Part shown: positions 25,816 through 33,375 of the stretch, piece after piece
Position numbering within the stretch: position 1 is the first letter of the stretch
How the letters are laid out: every line of letters starts with the position of its first letter
Source of the DNA: an uncultured Erysipelotrichaceae bacterium
Lineage (GTDB): Bacteria > Bacillota_I > Bacilli_A > RFN20 > CAG-826
DNA length: 43,683 nucleotides
Assembly (NCBI GenBank): GCA_902777015.1
Contig: CACYSA010000009.1
Span: 1 to 43,683, forward strand
Reading direction: 5' to 3'
Notes under the pieces: model-generated
The model's database searches: none
What the model saw: only the letters and a program-made list of their open reading frames with translations
What the model was told of the DNA's origin: nothing
Program-made: the position numbers and the translations under genes

Positions 25816-27240
25816 TTACATTTTGCGTTTTTTAGATCTATTCACTAGCAAGACAACAATCGCGGTAGCAGCACATAAAGCAATTACTCCACCAACAATA
25901 AGGCCAAAATAGCCTTCTGTGAATAATGAGGCGGTTGTACTTGGATTGAGTGGTTCCCATTGTGCGTATAAAACAACTATTTCACCCGCTGTGGAAGAAA
26001 GGTTAGGAATCTTAGCTTTATTTGCAAAGAATGTTCCAGTTCCATCAGCCTTTGTGTTCCAGCCAAGGAATTTATATTCATCACGTACGTAATAATTTAT
26101 CGGAAGAGTCGCGTTCGAATTATAACTGACAGTTTTGTCATTCATTGTTTTACTAACATTTTCTCCGTTCTTATCAAAATGTATCTTATAAGAAATGGTG
26201 TTTAATTTCGCAGTTAATGTCACATCACCAGAAATAAACTTAAATGTAAATTTACCAGTGACTTTATCTTTTGCGACTGTACCCATGTCTGTTTTGTTTT
26301 TATCATAACCTTTAATGTAATAGCCTACAGGGGTTTCTAAATCAGGAAGATCAATTATATCTCCTTCATAACCAATAGTTTTATAAACCACTTCACCATT
26401 CATTTTGATAGTGAGATGTAGAGGAAAAGCAAATCTAACTGTAATCATCTTTTCGACAGTTGGATAAACTGAACTGCCAGTCGAAAAAGAGAAATAATAA
26501 TTACTGGTATGTTCAGTGGTCTTAGAAGTGTTTAATTTCCATTGAAAGCCATAATCATCAAGTCTTTCCGCGATATCTTCACCTGGATAAGATTCATTAT
26601 GCACTGTGATAGGGCTACTAGCTGGAGTTGTCCATTCAACACCATATTGATCAGTAGCGCTTATCTTAACTAGTTGTGTTAACTCATCTTTAGTGTCAAT
26701 ATTTTCTGAATAATCTATATTTATTTTTTTCTGAACTGGGTATGGGAATTTAGTTTCACTGATTTCCACCCAGTTCCAATCTTTGTTACGGCTCCAACCG
26801 CCATAAGAGATATGTCTACTAGCGACGTTAATGCCGTTGATATACACAGTAATATCTGCTTCGCCATAATGATACTGACCCCAGGTACCGATGTCAGTCC
26901 AAGCGACTATTTTGTGTGGAAATTCTGTCCCACAGTCAATCTCACTAGTTGTATAGTCGGCACCAGAATAAGAAACGCTGTTTTTAAAGTCGTCTGACCA
27001 ACATTTAAAGTGTTCTTCTCCTCGACCATTGTTTGGCTTAACCCAAACGCCAATCTCAGCGCCGTTCCAGTCGTCAGAGTCATTAGTAACTCTCCAGTTA
27101 ACTTTGACTTTATATCCTGAATAAGATGCCGCTTCCACTTGTGTAGGAGTGGCATTTTTATTAGTTGTGGTTATAATAGCCGCTATTGAAAATAGTGATG
27201 TAATAAGGGCAGCAGCAATTATTTTAAATATCTTTTTCAT
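25816..27240 (-). CDS. Surface protein with a Listeria-Bacteroides (InlB B-type) repeat
   Basis: A 474-residue exported protein. An N-terminal signal segment (about 5-35) is followed by Trp-rich beta domains of unknown family (WRVTNDSDDWNGAEIGVWV, GTWGQYHYGEADITVYI). Near residues 350-430 there is a typical Listeria-Bacteroides repeat (YKIHFDKNGENVS, YKFLGWNTKADGTGTFF, VVLYAQWEP), the fold seen in internalin B-repeats and many gut surface proteins. The C-terminus is TASLFTEG, one membrane segment (about 444-466) and RSKKRKM. AAGGAG lies 8 nt before the ATG. It is 14 nt after the PrsW-like gene and 20 nt before the beta-helix gene. An adhesin or stalk role is an inference. Confidence 0.8.
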   Translation of the reverse strand: MKKIFKIIAAALITSLFSIAAIITTTNKNATPTQVEAASYSGYKVKVNWRVTNDSDDWNGAEIGVWVKPNNGRGEEHFKCWSDDFKNSVSYSGADYTTSEIDCGTEFPHKIVAWTDIGTWGQYHYGEADITVYINGINVASRHISYGGWSRNKDWNWVEISETKFPYPVQKKINIDYSENIDTKDELTQLVKISATDQYGVEWTTPASSPITVHNESYPGEDIAERLDDYGFQWKLNTSKTTEHTSNYYFSFSTGSSVYPTVEKMITVRFAFPLHLTIKMNGEVVYKTIGYEGDIIDLPDLETPVGYYIKGYDKNKTDMGTVAKDKVTGKFTFKFISGDVTLTAKLNTISYKIHFDKNGENVSKTMNDKTVSYNSNATLPINYYVRDEYKFLGWNTKADGTGTFFANKAKIPNLSSTAGEIVVLYAQWEPLNPSTTASLFTEGYFGLIVGGVIALCAATAIVVLLVNRSKKRKM

Positions 27241-27254
27241 TTTATTAACTCCTT

Positions 27255-27917
27255 TTAAGAAGGCTTAACAATGGTTGTTTTTTGTTTCTTATTTCTAACA
27301 GAGAAGACGAGATAAATAATTAATGGGATATATGTCACTGCAGGCATAAAGAATCCAACATATTGTAAGTTCTTTGATTGAACAAGCATATTAAATAAGC
27401 CGTGATAAATAACTGCAAAAGCGAGTAAAGCGAAAGTACCAGAAACGAATAATTTCTTTTTCTTTCTTACGAAGCTCATGCCATATCCCACTGCTGCGGT
27501 GCAAATGCCATGCATTAAAGCGGTTGAGAAACCTCTGATAATTGCCCAAAGAATTGACACGTTATCAATACTTTGTACTAAGATAACGGTGTTTTCAAAT
27601 AAGGCAAATCCAATACCAGTAGCAAACGCTAATGGTAATAATTTTTCTCTATCATCTGAGAATAAGAATGCATATATGAGAACAGGCAATGCTTTTATTA
27701 TTTCTTCAGTTATTGGTGTGAATGTTGTAGTAACCAAAATCATTTGATTATTAAAAGCAATAAGAATGCGTCCATTGATTTCTGAGATGAATAAAGAGAC
27801 ACAGATACCAATAATGAGATAGAGCATTACTCTTCTTGAAGCACCCTTCATCAAAGGAAGAGTTAATAAAAGAGGAGCAAGCATACAAATAAACAAGATA
27901 TAAATTAAATTAGCCAT
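27255..27917 (-). CDS. PrsW-like intramembrane protease (glutamic type)
   Basis: A 220-residue membrane protein with about seven membrane segments and the four conserved motifs of the PrsW family: TEEIIKALPVL (Glu71, Glu72, Lys75), FALFEN (Glu108), ALMHGICTAAVGYG (His136) and YHGLFN (His172, Asn176). PrsW of B. subtilis makes the first cut in the anti-sigma factor RsiW. Related proteins of the wider CPBP/PrsW group act in other membrane cleavages. AGGAG precedes the ATG, and the start overlaps the upstream gene by 13 nt. No anti-sigma factor is nearby, so the membrane-anchored island proteins are candidate substrates, by position only. Confidence 0.82.
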   Translation of the reverse strand: MANLIYILFICMLAPLLLTLPLMKGASRRVMLYLIIGICVSLFISEINGRILIAFNNQMILVTTTFTPITEEIIKALPVLIYAFLFSDDREKLLPLAFATGIGFALFENTVILVQSIDNVSILWAIIRGFSTALMHGICTAAVGYGMSFVRKKKKLFVSGTFALLAFAVIYHGLFNMLVQSKNLQYVGFFMPAVTYIPLIIYLVFSVRNKKQKTTIVKPS

Positions 27918-28573
27918 TTCTTAACTCCTCTCTCGATAAGTGGAATGATGAGAATAATGCTTATCGCAGATATGATTCCCGCGACAAATGTAAGGACATC
28001 ATTTCCGTGACTTAAGCCAATGCATTCTACTAAAACAGAAGCCGCGTAGATTAAGGCTAATAAGTTATATGGTCTTAAGCATGTCACAACACCTTTATCA
28101 ACATCAGGCGCTAAAAGATGTTTTAAATTGAAATATGTTGATAATGCGATAAAAGCGGTTAATACACCGCCAAAAATTCGCCACATCAATGAGACATCAG
28201 CGAAGATAAAGAAAACTAAATATAAGGCAATAGCAACGACTGGAGCAAAGAAATTAATTAACTTGCTTAATGGGCCTCCATCGATGTTATTTGTGTCAAT
28301 AAGTGAGTCAATCGCACCGTAATTAGCGGAAAAGAAGAACATAAAGCTACCAATCATGCCAATAAAGCCTAATTGGAATGTTTCTGTAATTTCTCCTCCC
28401 GTAAGAATACGTATTACTAAGAATAGTCTCCCAAAAGCAATGACTCCCATTGCAAGAGTAATCATTTGGGAATATAGGGCCTTTTTAGGTCTAAAGAATA
28501 ATATTCCGCCATAAACGAACCCGAAAAAGGCGGAAAAGCAAACAATGATGTTTGCAACTAATAATAAATTCAA
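27905..28573 (-). CDS. Polytopic membrane protein, unknown function
   Basis: A 222-residue protein with six or seven hydrophobic segments and almost no extramembrane domain. I do not recognise a family. It starts with TTG at 28573, with AGGGAG about 8 nt upstream and no suitable ATG. It ends with a basic helix (ERGVKKWLI). It is the first gene of the 19-kb operon, overlaps the PrsW-like gene by 13 nt and faces the divergent two-component pair. Its membrane layout recalls the sensor part of membrane histidine kinases or phosphatases, so a sensing or assembly role is possible, but nothing in the sequence decides. Confidence 0.75.
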   Translation of the reverse strand: MNLLLVANIIVCFSAFFGFVYGGILFFRPKKALYSQMITLAMGVIAFGRLFLVIRILTGGEITETFQLGFIGMIGSFMFFFSANYGAIDSLIDTNNIDGGPLSKLINFFAPVVAIALYLVFFIFADVSLMWRIFGGVLTAFIALSTYFNLKHLLAPDVDKGVVTCLRPYNLLALIYAASVLVECIGLSHGNDVLTFVAGIISAISIILIIPLIERGVKKWLI

Positions 28574-28613
28574 TTTACAATCTCCCTTTCAAATTTTAAA
28601 TTGATTTATGCTA

Positions 28614-28644
28614 TGTATAATGCAGCGTTTGGCTGCAAGTTCAA
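28614..28644 (-). promoter_or_regulatory. Promoter of the 19-kb operon with palindrome in a 19-bp spacer
   Basis: On the minus strand there is TTGAAC (28644-28639), a 19-bp spacer and TATACA (28619-28614). The spacer is filled by a perfect palindrome, TGCAGC-N5-GCTGCA (28621-28637). A long spacer with a central dyad is the layout of promoters that need a DNA-distorting activator, as in MerR-type control. A plain repressor site is equally possible. The predicted leader is about 35 nt. Confidence 0.5.
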
Positions 28645-28682
28645 CTATATTGTATTCTTTTAAATTAATTTTATTAATAGGG

Positions 28683-28699
28683 TGTTCCACATTGGAACA
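28683..28699. promoter_or_regulatory. Palindrome TGTTCC-N5-GGAACA, likely operator
   Basis: A perfect 6-5-6 inverted repeat lies in the divergent region. It is centred about 51 bp upstream of the predicted start of the HTH-receiver gene and 62 bp from the centre of the second palindrome, about six helical turns. The site is followed by T, but no plus-strand gene ends here, so a terminator role is unlikely. The natural candidate ligand is the XRE/receiver protein encoded next to it. Confidence 0.5.
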
Positions 28700-28729
28700 T
28701 TTTTTAAAGATTCATTTTCAATAATTGTT

Positions 28730-28735
28730 TATAAT
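28730..28735 (+). promoter_or_regulatory. -10 box of the two-component promoter
   Basis: TATAAT at 28730-28735 has no acceptable -35 box at 16-18 bp (AAGATT at 17). This weak -35, together with the upstream palindrome, suggests an activated promoter. The predicted start is near 28742. Confidence 0.5.
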
Positions 28736-28767
28736 AATAACAAAGACAAAGACATTTGGTGATATTG

Positions 28768-29364
28768 ATGAATCAATCCTTTTCTAACACTTTAAAAAAA
28801 TTAAGAACTAAAAGCGGTTTATCTCAACAATCATTAGCCGATATGATGTTTGTGACTAGACCAACGATTGCACGTTGGGAGAGCGGCACAAGACTTCCTG
28901 ATGCAATGATGATCAGAAGATTAGCGGAGATTTTAGGTGTCAATGTTGATTACTTAATGTCCGCTGCATCACAAAGTGATGAAAGGCCTAATGTTTTAAT
29001 GGTTGATGATCGTAAACCAGTTTTAACTGGTGGCTTACCAGTTTTAGAAAAAGCCTTACCTAACGCGAATATTGTTGGCTATACCAATACAGAACAAGCC
29101 ATTGAATATGCGAAGAATAACACTATTGCTTTAGCCTTCCTTGATATTGAAATTAGAAATATGAGTGGCTTAGATTTATGTAAGATTTTATTAGACATTA
29201 ATCCACGCACGAATATCATCTTTTTAACAGCATATAGCGAATATTCTCTTGATGCTTGGAATACTGGGGCCTCTGGTTTTATGCTTAAACCCATTACTGT
29301 TGAAGGCGTTAAAGAACAACTTAAAAACCTCAGATATCCATTTTTTGGAGGAGATAGTAACTGA
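28768..29364 (+). CDS. XRE-type HTH fused to a response-regulator receiver domain
   Basis: A 198-residue protein. Residues 5-62 are an XRE/Cro-type helix-turn-helix (LKKLRTKSGLSQQSLADMM, TRPTIARWESGTRLPD, LAEILGVNVDYLM). Residues 75-190 are a receiver domain with acidic Asp80/Asp81 (LMVDD), the phospho-acceptor Asp126 (FLDIEIRNMSG), Thr154 (FLTAYS) and Lys174 (FMLKPI). The DNA-binding part comes first, the reverse of common response regulators, and is of a class usually found in phage-type repressors. The ATG at 28768 is chosen over an upstream TTG; GGTGAT, matching the anti-Shine-Dalgarno, lies just before it. It overlaps the histidine kinase start by 1 nt (TGATG). It probably controls the divergent operon. 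Confidence 0.88.
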   Translation: MNQSFSNTLKKLRTKSGLSQQSLADMMFVTRPTIARWESGTRLPDAMMIRRLAEILGVNVDYLMSAASQSDERPNVLMVDDRKPVLTGGLPVLEKALPNANIVGYTNTEQAIEYAKNNTIALAFLDIEIRNMSGLDLCKILLDINPRTNIIFLTAYSEYSLDAWNTGASGFMLKPITVEGVKEQLKNLRYPFFGGDSN

Positions 29365-30626
29365 TGGAATGGTATTACATCTTTGCTTATTCTACCCTTG
29401 GTGCCTTAATCCTAATTAATATCCTAAGTATTGTTTTTTCTATTGTTGTCCCTGTTTTAGATAAATGGAATAAACGTTATTTAGTGACTCTTTCTTCTTT
29501 CCAATTATTTTGCATGGCAACATGTTTTATCGATCTTTTGACTTATCAAAATCCTAATATGGTTGTTTTAGAAAAGGCTAATATCTTTTTTGAATTCTTT
29601 TCTTTGATATTGATTGTTATCATGCCATCAGTTTTCTTATCGCACTACGCTGGTGAAAGAATTAAAAACGGACTTCTTGCTAAATTAGCCTTTGTTTTCG
29701 CTATCACAGCTTTTGTTTTGCTTGTCATTGGTCAATTTACTGATATCTTTTATTCCATCACAGAGGATAATGAAATTATCCGTGGTCCTCTTTTCCCGCT
29801 TTTAATGGCGCCTATTGTTATTACTTTAGTAATTGATATTATTGGTGTTTTTGTCATTAGAAAGAAAATATTAAGAGGCTTTTTTATCGCTTTCCTCATT
29901 TATTTACCACCTTTAGTGACTGCGGCCTTCCTTCATATGTTTTTCTCTTTAGAATTATTAATTGTTTTAGCGATTGGTTTATGGGCTTTAACAATTCTTG
30001 TTCTTGTCGTTAAAGAAAACTCCATTGAATATCTTAATCAACAAAAAGAAATCGCTAATCAAAACGCCCACATTTTAGTGTTACAAATGCGACCACATTT
30101 TATTTACAATACGATGACTAGTATCTATTATCTTTGCGAACAAGATCCACACAAAGCTAAACAAGTTACCCTTGATTTTACGACATATTTAAGAAAGAAT
30201 TTCGCCGCTATCGCGAGCGAAGAAACTATCGCTTTCACTGACGAATTAGAGCACACGCATGCTTATTTAGCGGTGGAACAAGCGCAATTTGAAGAAACTT
30301 TATTTGTGAATTTTGATACCCCTCATACATTATTTAGGATTCCACCACTCACACTTCAACCAATCGTAGAAAACGCTGTTAAACATGGAATGGTTGCAAG
30401 TGATAAACCAATCCATATCTCGGTTAAAACAAGAAAAACTGAAACCACTAATGAAATTATCGTGGAAGATGATGGTCCGGGCTATCAACCAAAAGACGAT
30501 AATGAGCCACATATCGCTTTAAATAACATTCGTCAAAGATTAGAAATGATGTGTAAAGGAACATTAGAAATCTCTTCTGGAGAACAAGGTGGAACAGCAG
30601 TTAAAATTACCATTCCTTTGGACTAG
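29364..30626 (+). CDS. Sensor histidine kinase of the LytS/His_kinase (PF06580) type
   Basis: A 420-residue membrane kinase. About seven membrane segments occupy residues 5-215 and form the sensor; there is no large extracellular domain. The phospho-acceptor is His245 in LQMRPHFIYNTM, the diagnostic motif of LytS/YehU-type kinases. The ATPase domain has the N box LQPIVENAVKHG (about 335-346), VEDDGPGY, HIALNNIRQRLEMM and GGTAVKITIPL. It is coupled to the HTH-receiver gene by a 1-nt overlap (TGATG), with GGAGGAG upstream, so it is the likely cognate kinase. Confidence 0.92.
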   Translation: MEWYYIFAYSTLGALILINILSIVFSIVVPVLDKWNKRYLVTLSSFQLFCMATCFIDLLTYQNPNMVVLEKANIFFEFFSLILIVIMPSVFLSHYAGERIKNGLLAKLAFVFAITAFVLLVIGQFTDIFYSITEDNEIIRGPLFPLLMAPIVITLVIDIIGVFVIRKKILRGFFIAFLIYLPPLVTAAFLHMFFSLELLIVLAIGLWALTILVLVVKENSIEYLNQQKEIANQNAHILVLQMRPHFIYNTMTSIYYLCEQDPHKAKQVTLDFTTYLRKNFAAIASEETIAFTDELEHTHAYLAVEQAQFEETLFVNFDTPHTLFRIPPLTLQPIVENAVKHGMVASDKPIHISVKTRKTETTNEIIVEDDGPGYQPKDDNEPHIALNNIRQRLEMMCKGTLEISSGEQGGTAVKITIPLD

Positions 30627-30662
30627 TGTTTTACGCGCGCATAAACCTTATTATTAAAAATA

Positions 30663-30699
30663 AAACCCCGTGTCATAACGATACGAGGTTTGTTTTTTA
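30663..30699. terminator. Bidirectional terminator between the histidine kinase and ffh
   Basis: AAACCCCGTGTC pairs with GATACGAGGTTT (30663-30691) with one mismatch and a 5-nt loop. The plus strand continues with TGTTTTTT, and the minus strand with TTTATTTTT. It serves the two convergent transcripts and marks the right edge of the accessory island. Confidence 0.85.
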
Positions 30700-32073
30700 C
30701 ATACCTGGGAAACCACCAAGTCCGCCCATGCCACCCATTCCGCCTAAGCCACCTGGAGGCATCTTACCGGTCTTGCGGTATTGTTCCATCTTCTTCATCA
30801 TTTCTTTCATTTGCTCGTATTTCTTTAAGACCTTGTTAACATCTTGCATGGTCTTACCAGAGCCATTAGCGACTCTTTGCTTACGAGAATATTTGAATAA
30901 TTCAGGATGCTTTCTTTCTTCCTTGGTCATCGAGTTAATGATAACTTCAAAGTTACGCATTTCTCTTTCCGCCATTTCTTGTTGTTCAGGTGTGATTTTT
31001 GGCATACCTGGAATAAGCTTTAATAAACCACCTAATGAACCGAGTTTATTGACTTGCTTCATCTGGGCCAACATATCGTTTAAGTCAAATTGTCCAGACA
31101 TCATTTTGTTCATGGAATGTTTGACTTCTTTTTCATCTAATTCTTGTTGAGCTTTTTCCACAAGAGTCATGACATCGCCCATACCTAAGATACGGTCCGC
31201 CATTCTATCAGGATGGAAGATATCTAAATCAGTGACTTTTTCACCAACACCAGTGAACTTAATTGGAACACCAGTCATATGTCTAATTGATAAAGCGGCA
31301 CCACCACGTGCGTCACCATCTAACTTAGACATAATGCAACCTGTTAATGATATTTTATCATTAAAGGCATTAGCAACGTTGACGGCATCTTGACCAGCAG
31401 CAGCGTCCACTAAAAGGAGAATCTCTTGTGGTTCAACATCGCGTTTGATGTTATTTAATTCATCCATTAAGGCTTCGTCGATTTGAAGTCGACCAGCAGT
31501 ATCAATAATTAAAACATTATAGTCTTCATCATAAGCTTTTTTCTTAGCCGCTTTAGCGATATCAACTGGGTTAACTTTTGTACCCATGTTAACAATATCA
31601 ACACCAACTGATTTAGCAATTTGATCTAATTGGTCAATAGCGGCAGGACGATAAACGTCACAAGCGGCTAATAAGACTTTTTTCTTTAATTTATTTTTTA
31701 ATAAATACGCTAGTTTACCAGCGGTTGTGGTTTTACCACTACCTTGTAAACCGACTAACATAATAATTGTTGGCCTGCCTGTTTGATATTTGATTTCTGA
31801 ATCGTCACTACCTAATAATTCAATCAATTCATCATGAACGATTTTAACAAGCATTTGGCTTGGATTAAGTTTACTTAATACATCTTGGCCTAAGGCTTTT
31901 TCTTTAACGTTTGTGGTGAATTCTTTAACGACTTTGTAGTTAACATCAGCTTCTAAAAGAGCGACACGGATTTCTTTGAGCATGTCCTCCATGTTGCTTT
32001 CAGTCAAACGTGCCTGACCACGAATCTTTTTAAATATGCCAGAAAGGCGTTCAGTTAATGATTCAAATGCCAT
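30697..32073 (-). CDS. ffh: Signal recognition particle protein Ffh
   Basis: GTPase subunit of SRP that binds signal peptides on the ribosome and delivers them to FtsY. The 458-residue protein has an N domain, a G domain (GLQGSGKTTTAGKLA, DVYRPAAIDQL, IIDTAGRLQIDE, SKLDGDARGGAAL) and a Met-rich M domain that ends in a long Gly/Met tail (GGLGGMGGMGGLGGFPGM). AAAGGA precedes the ATG. It overlaps ylxM by 11 nt. The usual downstream gene rpsP is separated here by the accessory island. Confidence 0.97.
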   Translation of the reverse strand: MAFESLTERLSGIFKKIRGQARLTESNMEDMLKEIRVALLEADVNYKVVKEFTTNVKEKALGQDVLSKLNPSQMLVKIVHDELIELLGSDDSEIKYQTGRPTIIMLVGLQGSGKTTTAGKLAYLLKNKLKKKVLLAACDVYRPAAIDQLDQIAKSVGVDIVNMGTKVNPVDIAKAAKKKAYDEDYNVLIIDTAGRLQIDEALMDELNNIKRDVEPQEILLLVDAAAGQDAVNVANAFNDKISLTGCIMSKLDGDARGGAALSIRHMTGVPIKFTGVGEKVTDLDIFHPDRMADRILGMGDVMTLVEKAQQELDEKEVKHSMNKMMSGQFDLNDMLAQMKQVNKLGSLGGLLKLIPGMPKITPEQQEMAEREMRNFEVIINSMTKEERKHPELFKYSRKQRVANGSGKTMQDVNKVLKKYEQMKEMMKKMEQYRKTGKMPPGGLGGMGGMGGLGGFPGM

Positions 32074-32398
32074 AACTATAAATAATCCTTTCTACTTCTT
32101 CGAGTGCTTCTATTTTCTCGTTTCCAGTAGCATCTTTTGCTTTCGCCACTAGTTCGAGAATCTTTTCATTTTTTTGCAATATTTTAAGCTCTTTTTCATA
32201 TTCATCTAATTTCTTAAGAGCTTTCTTAATAGCGTCTTCAACAGCGCTTCTACTGACATCATGAGCTTCAGCGATTTCACTTAACGATAAATCATAAGAG
32301 AAATAGGCATCAGCGAAGGCATATTGAGTTTTACTCAATAAATTACCATAAATATGGAGCAATGAATTATAACGAACAGTCTTTTTAATCTTATCCAT
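32063..32398 (-). CDS. ylxM: YlxM-family SRP-associated HTH protein
   Basis: A 111-residue protein of the YlxM/p13 family, often encoded with ffh and shown in Streptococcus to modulate the SRP pathway. The sigma-70 region-4-like helix-turn-helix is visible: RYNSLLHIYGNLLSKTQ, FADAYFSYDLSLSEIAEAHD and VSRSAVEDAIKKALKKLDEYE. The ATG overlaps the ftsY stop (TAATG), with GGAG upstream, so translation is coupled. Confidence 0.92.
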   Translation of the reverse strand: MDKIKKTVRYNSLLHIYGNLLSKTQYAFADAYFSYDLSLSEIAEAHDVSRSAVEDAIKKALKKLDEYEKELKILQKNEKILELVAKAKDATGNEKIEALEEVERIIYSYGI

Positions 32399-33375
32399 TA
32401 ATTATTCTCCACACATAAACCATAGAGATATTTGTCTAAATCAAATTCCTCTAAATCATCCATCTTTTCACCAAGACCGATGAATCTAACAGGAACACCT
32501 AATTCATCTCTAATCGCTAAGATGATACCACCTTTAGATGTGCCATCCATCTTAGTAATCACAATACCAGTTAAATCAGTAACTTCTTTAAAGGCTTTGG
32601 CTTGAACAACGCCGTTTTGACCAGTCGTCGCATCGACGATTAAGAATGTTTCATGTGGAGCATCTTCAATTTCTTTGCCCATCACACGTTTAATTTTGCC
32701 AAGTTCAAGCATGAGATTGTTCTTAGTTTGTAATCTACCAGCGGTATCAACAATGACTAAATCAATGTTATTTTCTTTTGCTTTTTTGACACCATCAAAG
32801 GCCACAGAAGCTGGATCACTTTCTGGTTTACCAGTGACGATATCAATTTTTAATCTTTCAGCCCATGTAGTGAGTTGTTCAACTGCGCCCGCTCTAAATG
32901 TATCAGCGGCGACTAATAAGACTTTTTTACCTTGATTAATATAGCGATACGCTAATTTAGCGATTGTTGTGGTTTTACCCACACCATTAACACCAACCAC
33001 TAATAAAACTGTTGGGCCGTTTTCTTTGAAAACGACATCGTTTTGAATATCTCCTTTTTCGGCATAACCAACAAACATCTTATCTACTAAGATTTCATTA
33101 ATTCGTTTAGGATCAGTAATGTGTTCTTTCTTAGATTGATTTAAGACATCTTCAATAACATTTAATGTAAATGATATACCAGCATCACTTTCAATTAAGA
33201 TTTGTTCTAATTCATCAAAATAATCTTGATTAACTGTTTTATAGCGTTCAGAAAGACTGTTTAATTTCGAAGAAAAGTTCTTACGAGATTTACTTAAACC
33301 TTCCTGATATTTATCAACTTTTGTATCTTTATTTTTTTTGGAGAATTTTTCTTTAAGAAACGCGATTAGTCCCAT
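32398..33375 (-). CDS. ftsY: Signal recognition particle receptor FtsY
   Basis: SRP receptor GTPase at the membrane. The 325-residue protein has a short basic N-terminus, without the long acidic A domain of E. coli, then the N domain and the G domain with [56 protein letters not shown] and [23 protein letters not shown] lies upstream and the ATG overlaps the rnc stop codon by 1 nt (TAATG). Confidence 0.97.
   Translation of the reverse strand: MGLIAFLKEKFSKKNKDTKVDKYQEGLSKSRKNFSSKLNSLSERYKTVNQDYFDELEQILIESDAGISFTLNVIEDVLNQSKKEHITDPKRINEILVDKMFVGYAEKGDIQNDVVFKENGPTVLLVVGVNGVGKTTTIAKLAYRYINQGKKVLLVAADTFRAGAVEQLTTWAERLKIDIVTGKPESDPASVAFDGVKKAKENNIDLVIVDTAGRLQTKNNLMLELGKIKRVMGKEIEDAPHETFLIVDATTGQNGVVQAKAFKEVTDLTGIVITKMDGTSKGGIILAIRDELGVPVRFIGLGEKMDDLEEFDLDKYLYGLCVENN

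Noticed and set aside
27905-28573. Possible exosortase/archaeosortase-like identity for the 222-residue membrane protein, because the operon has a shared C-terminal motif
   Set aside because: The Cys, Arg and His are present somewhere, but not in the spacing of exosortase motifs that I know. Left as unknown.
28683-28705. Inverted repeat followed by six T, looking like a plus-strand intrinsic terminator
   Set aside because: No plus-strand gene lies upstream of it; the region is divergent. An operator role is more likely.
30626-31150. Long plus-strand ORF with a Pro-rich start opposite ffh
   Set aside because: It lies antisense to the conserved ffh M domain; its Pro run mirrors the Gly/Met tail of Ffh. 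No ribosome binding site.
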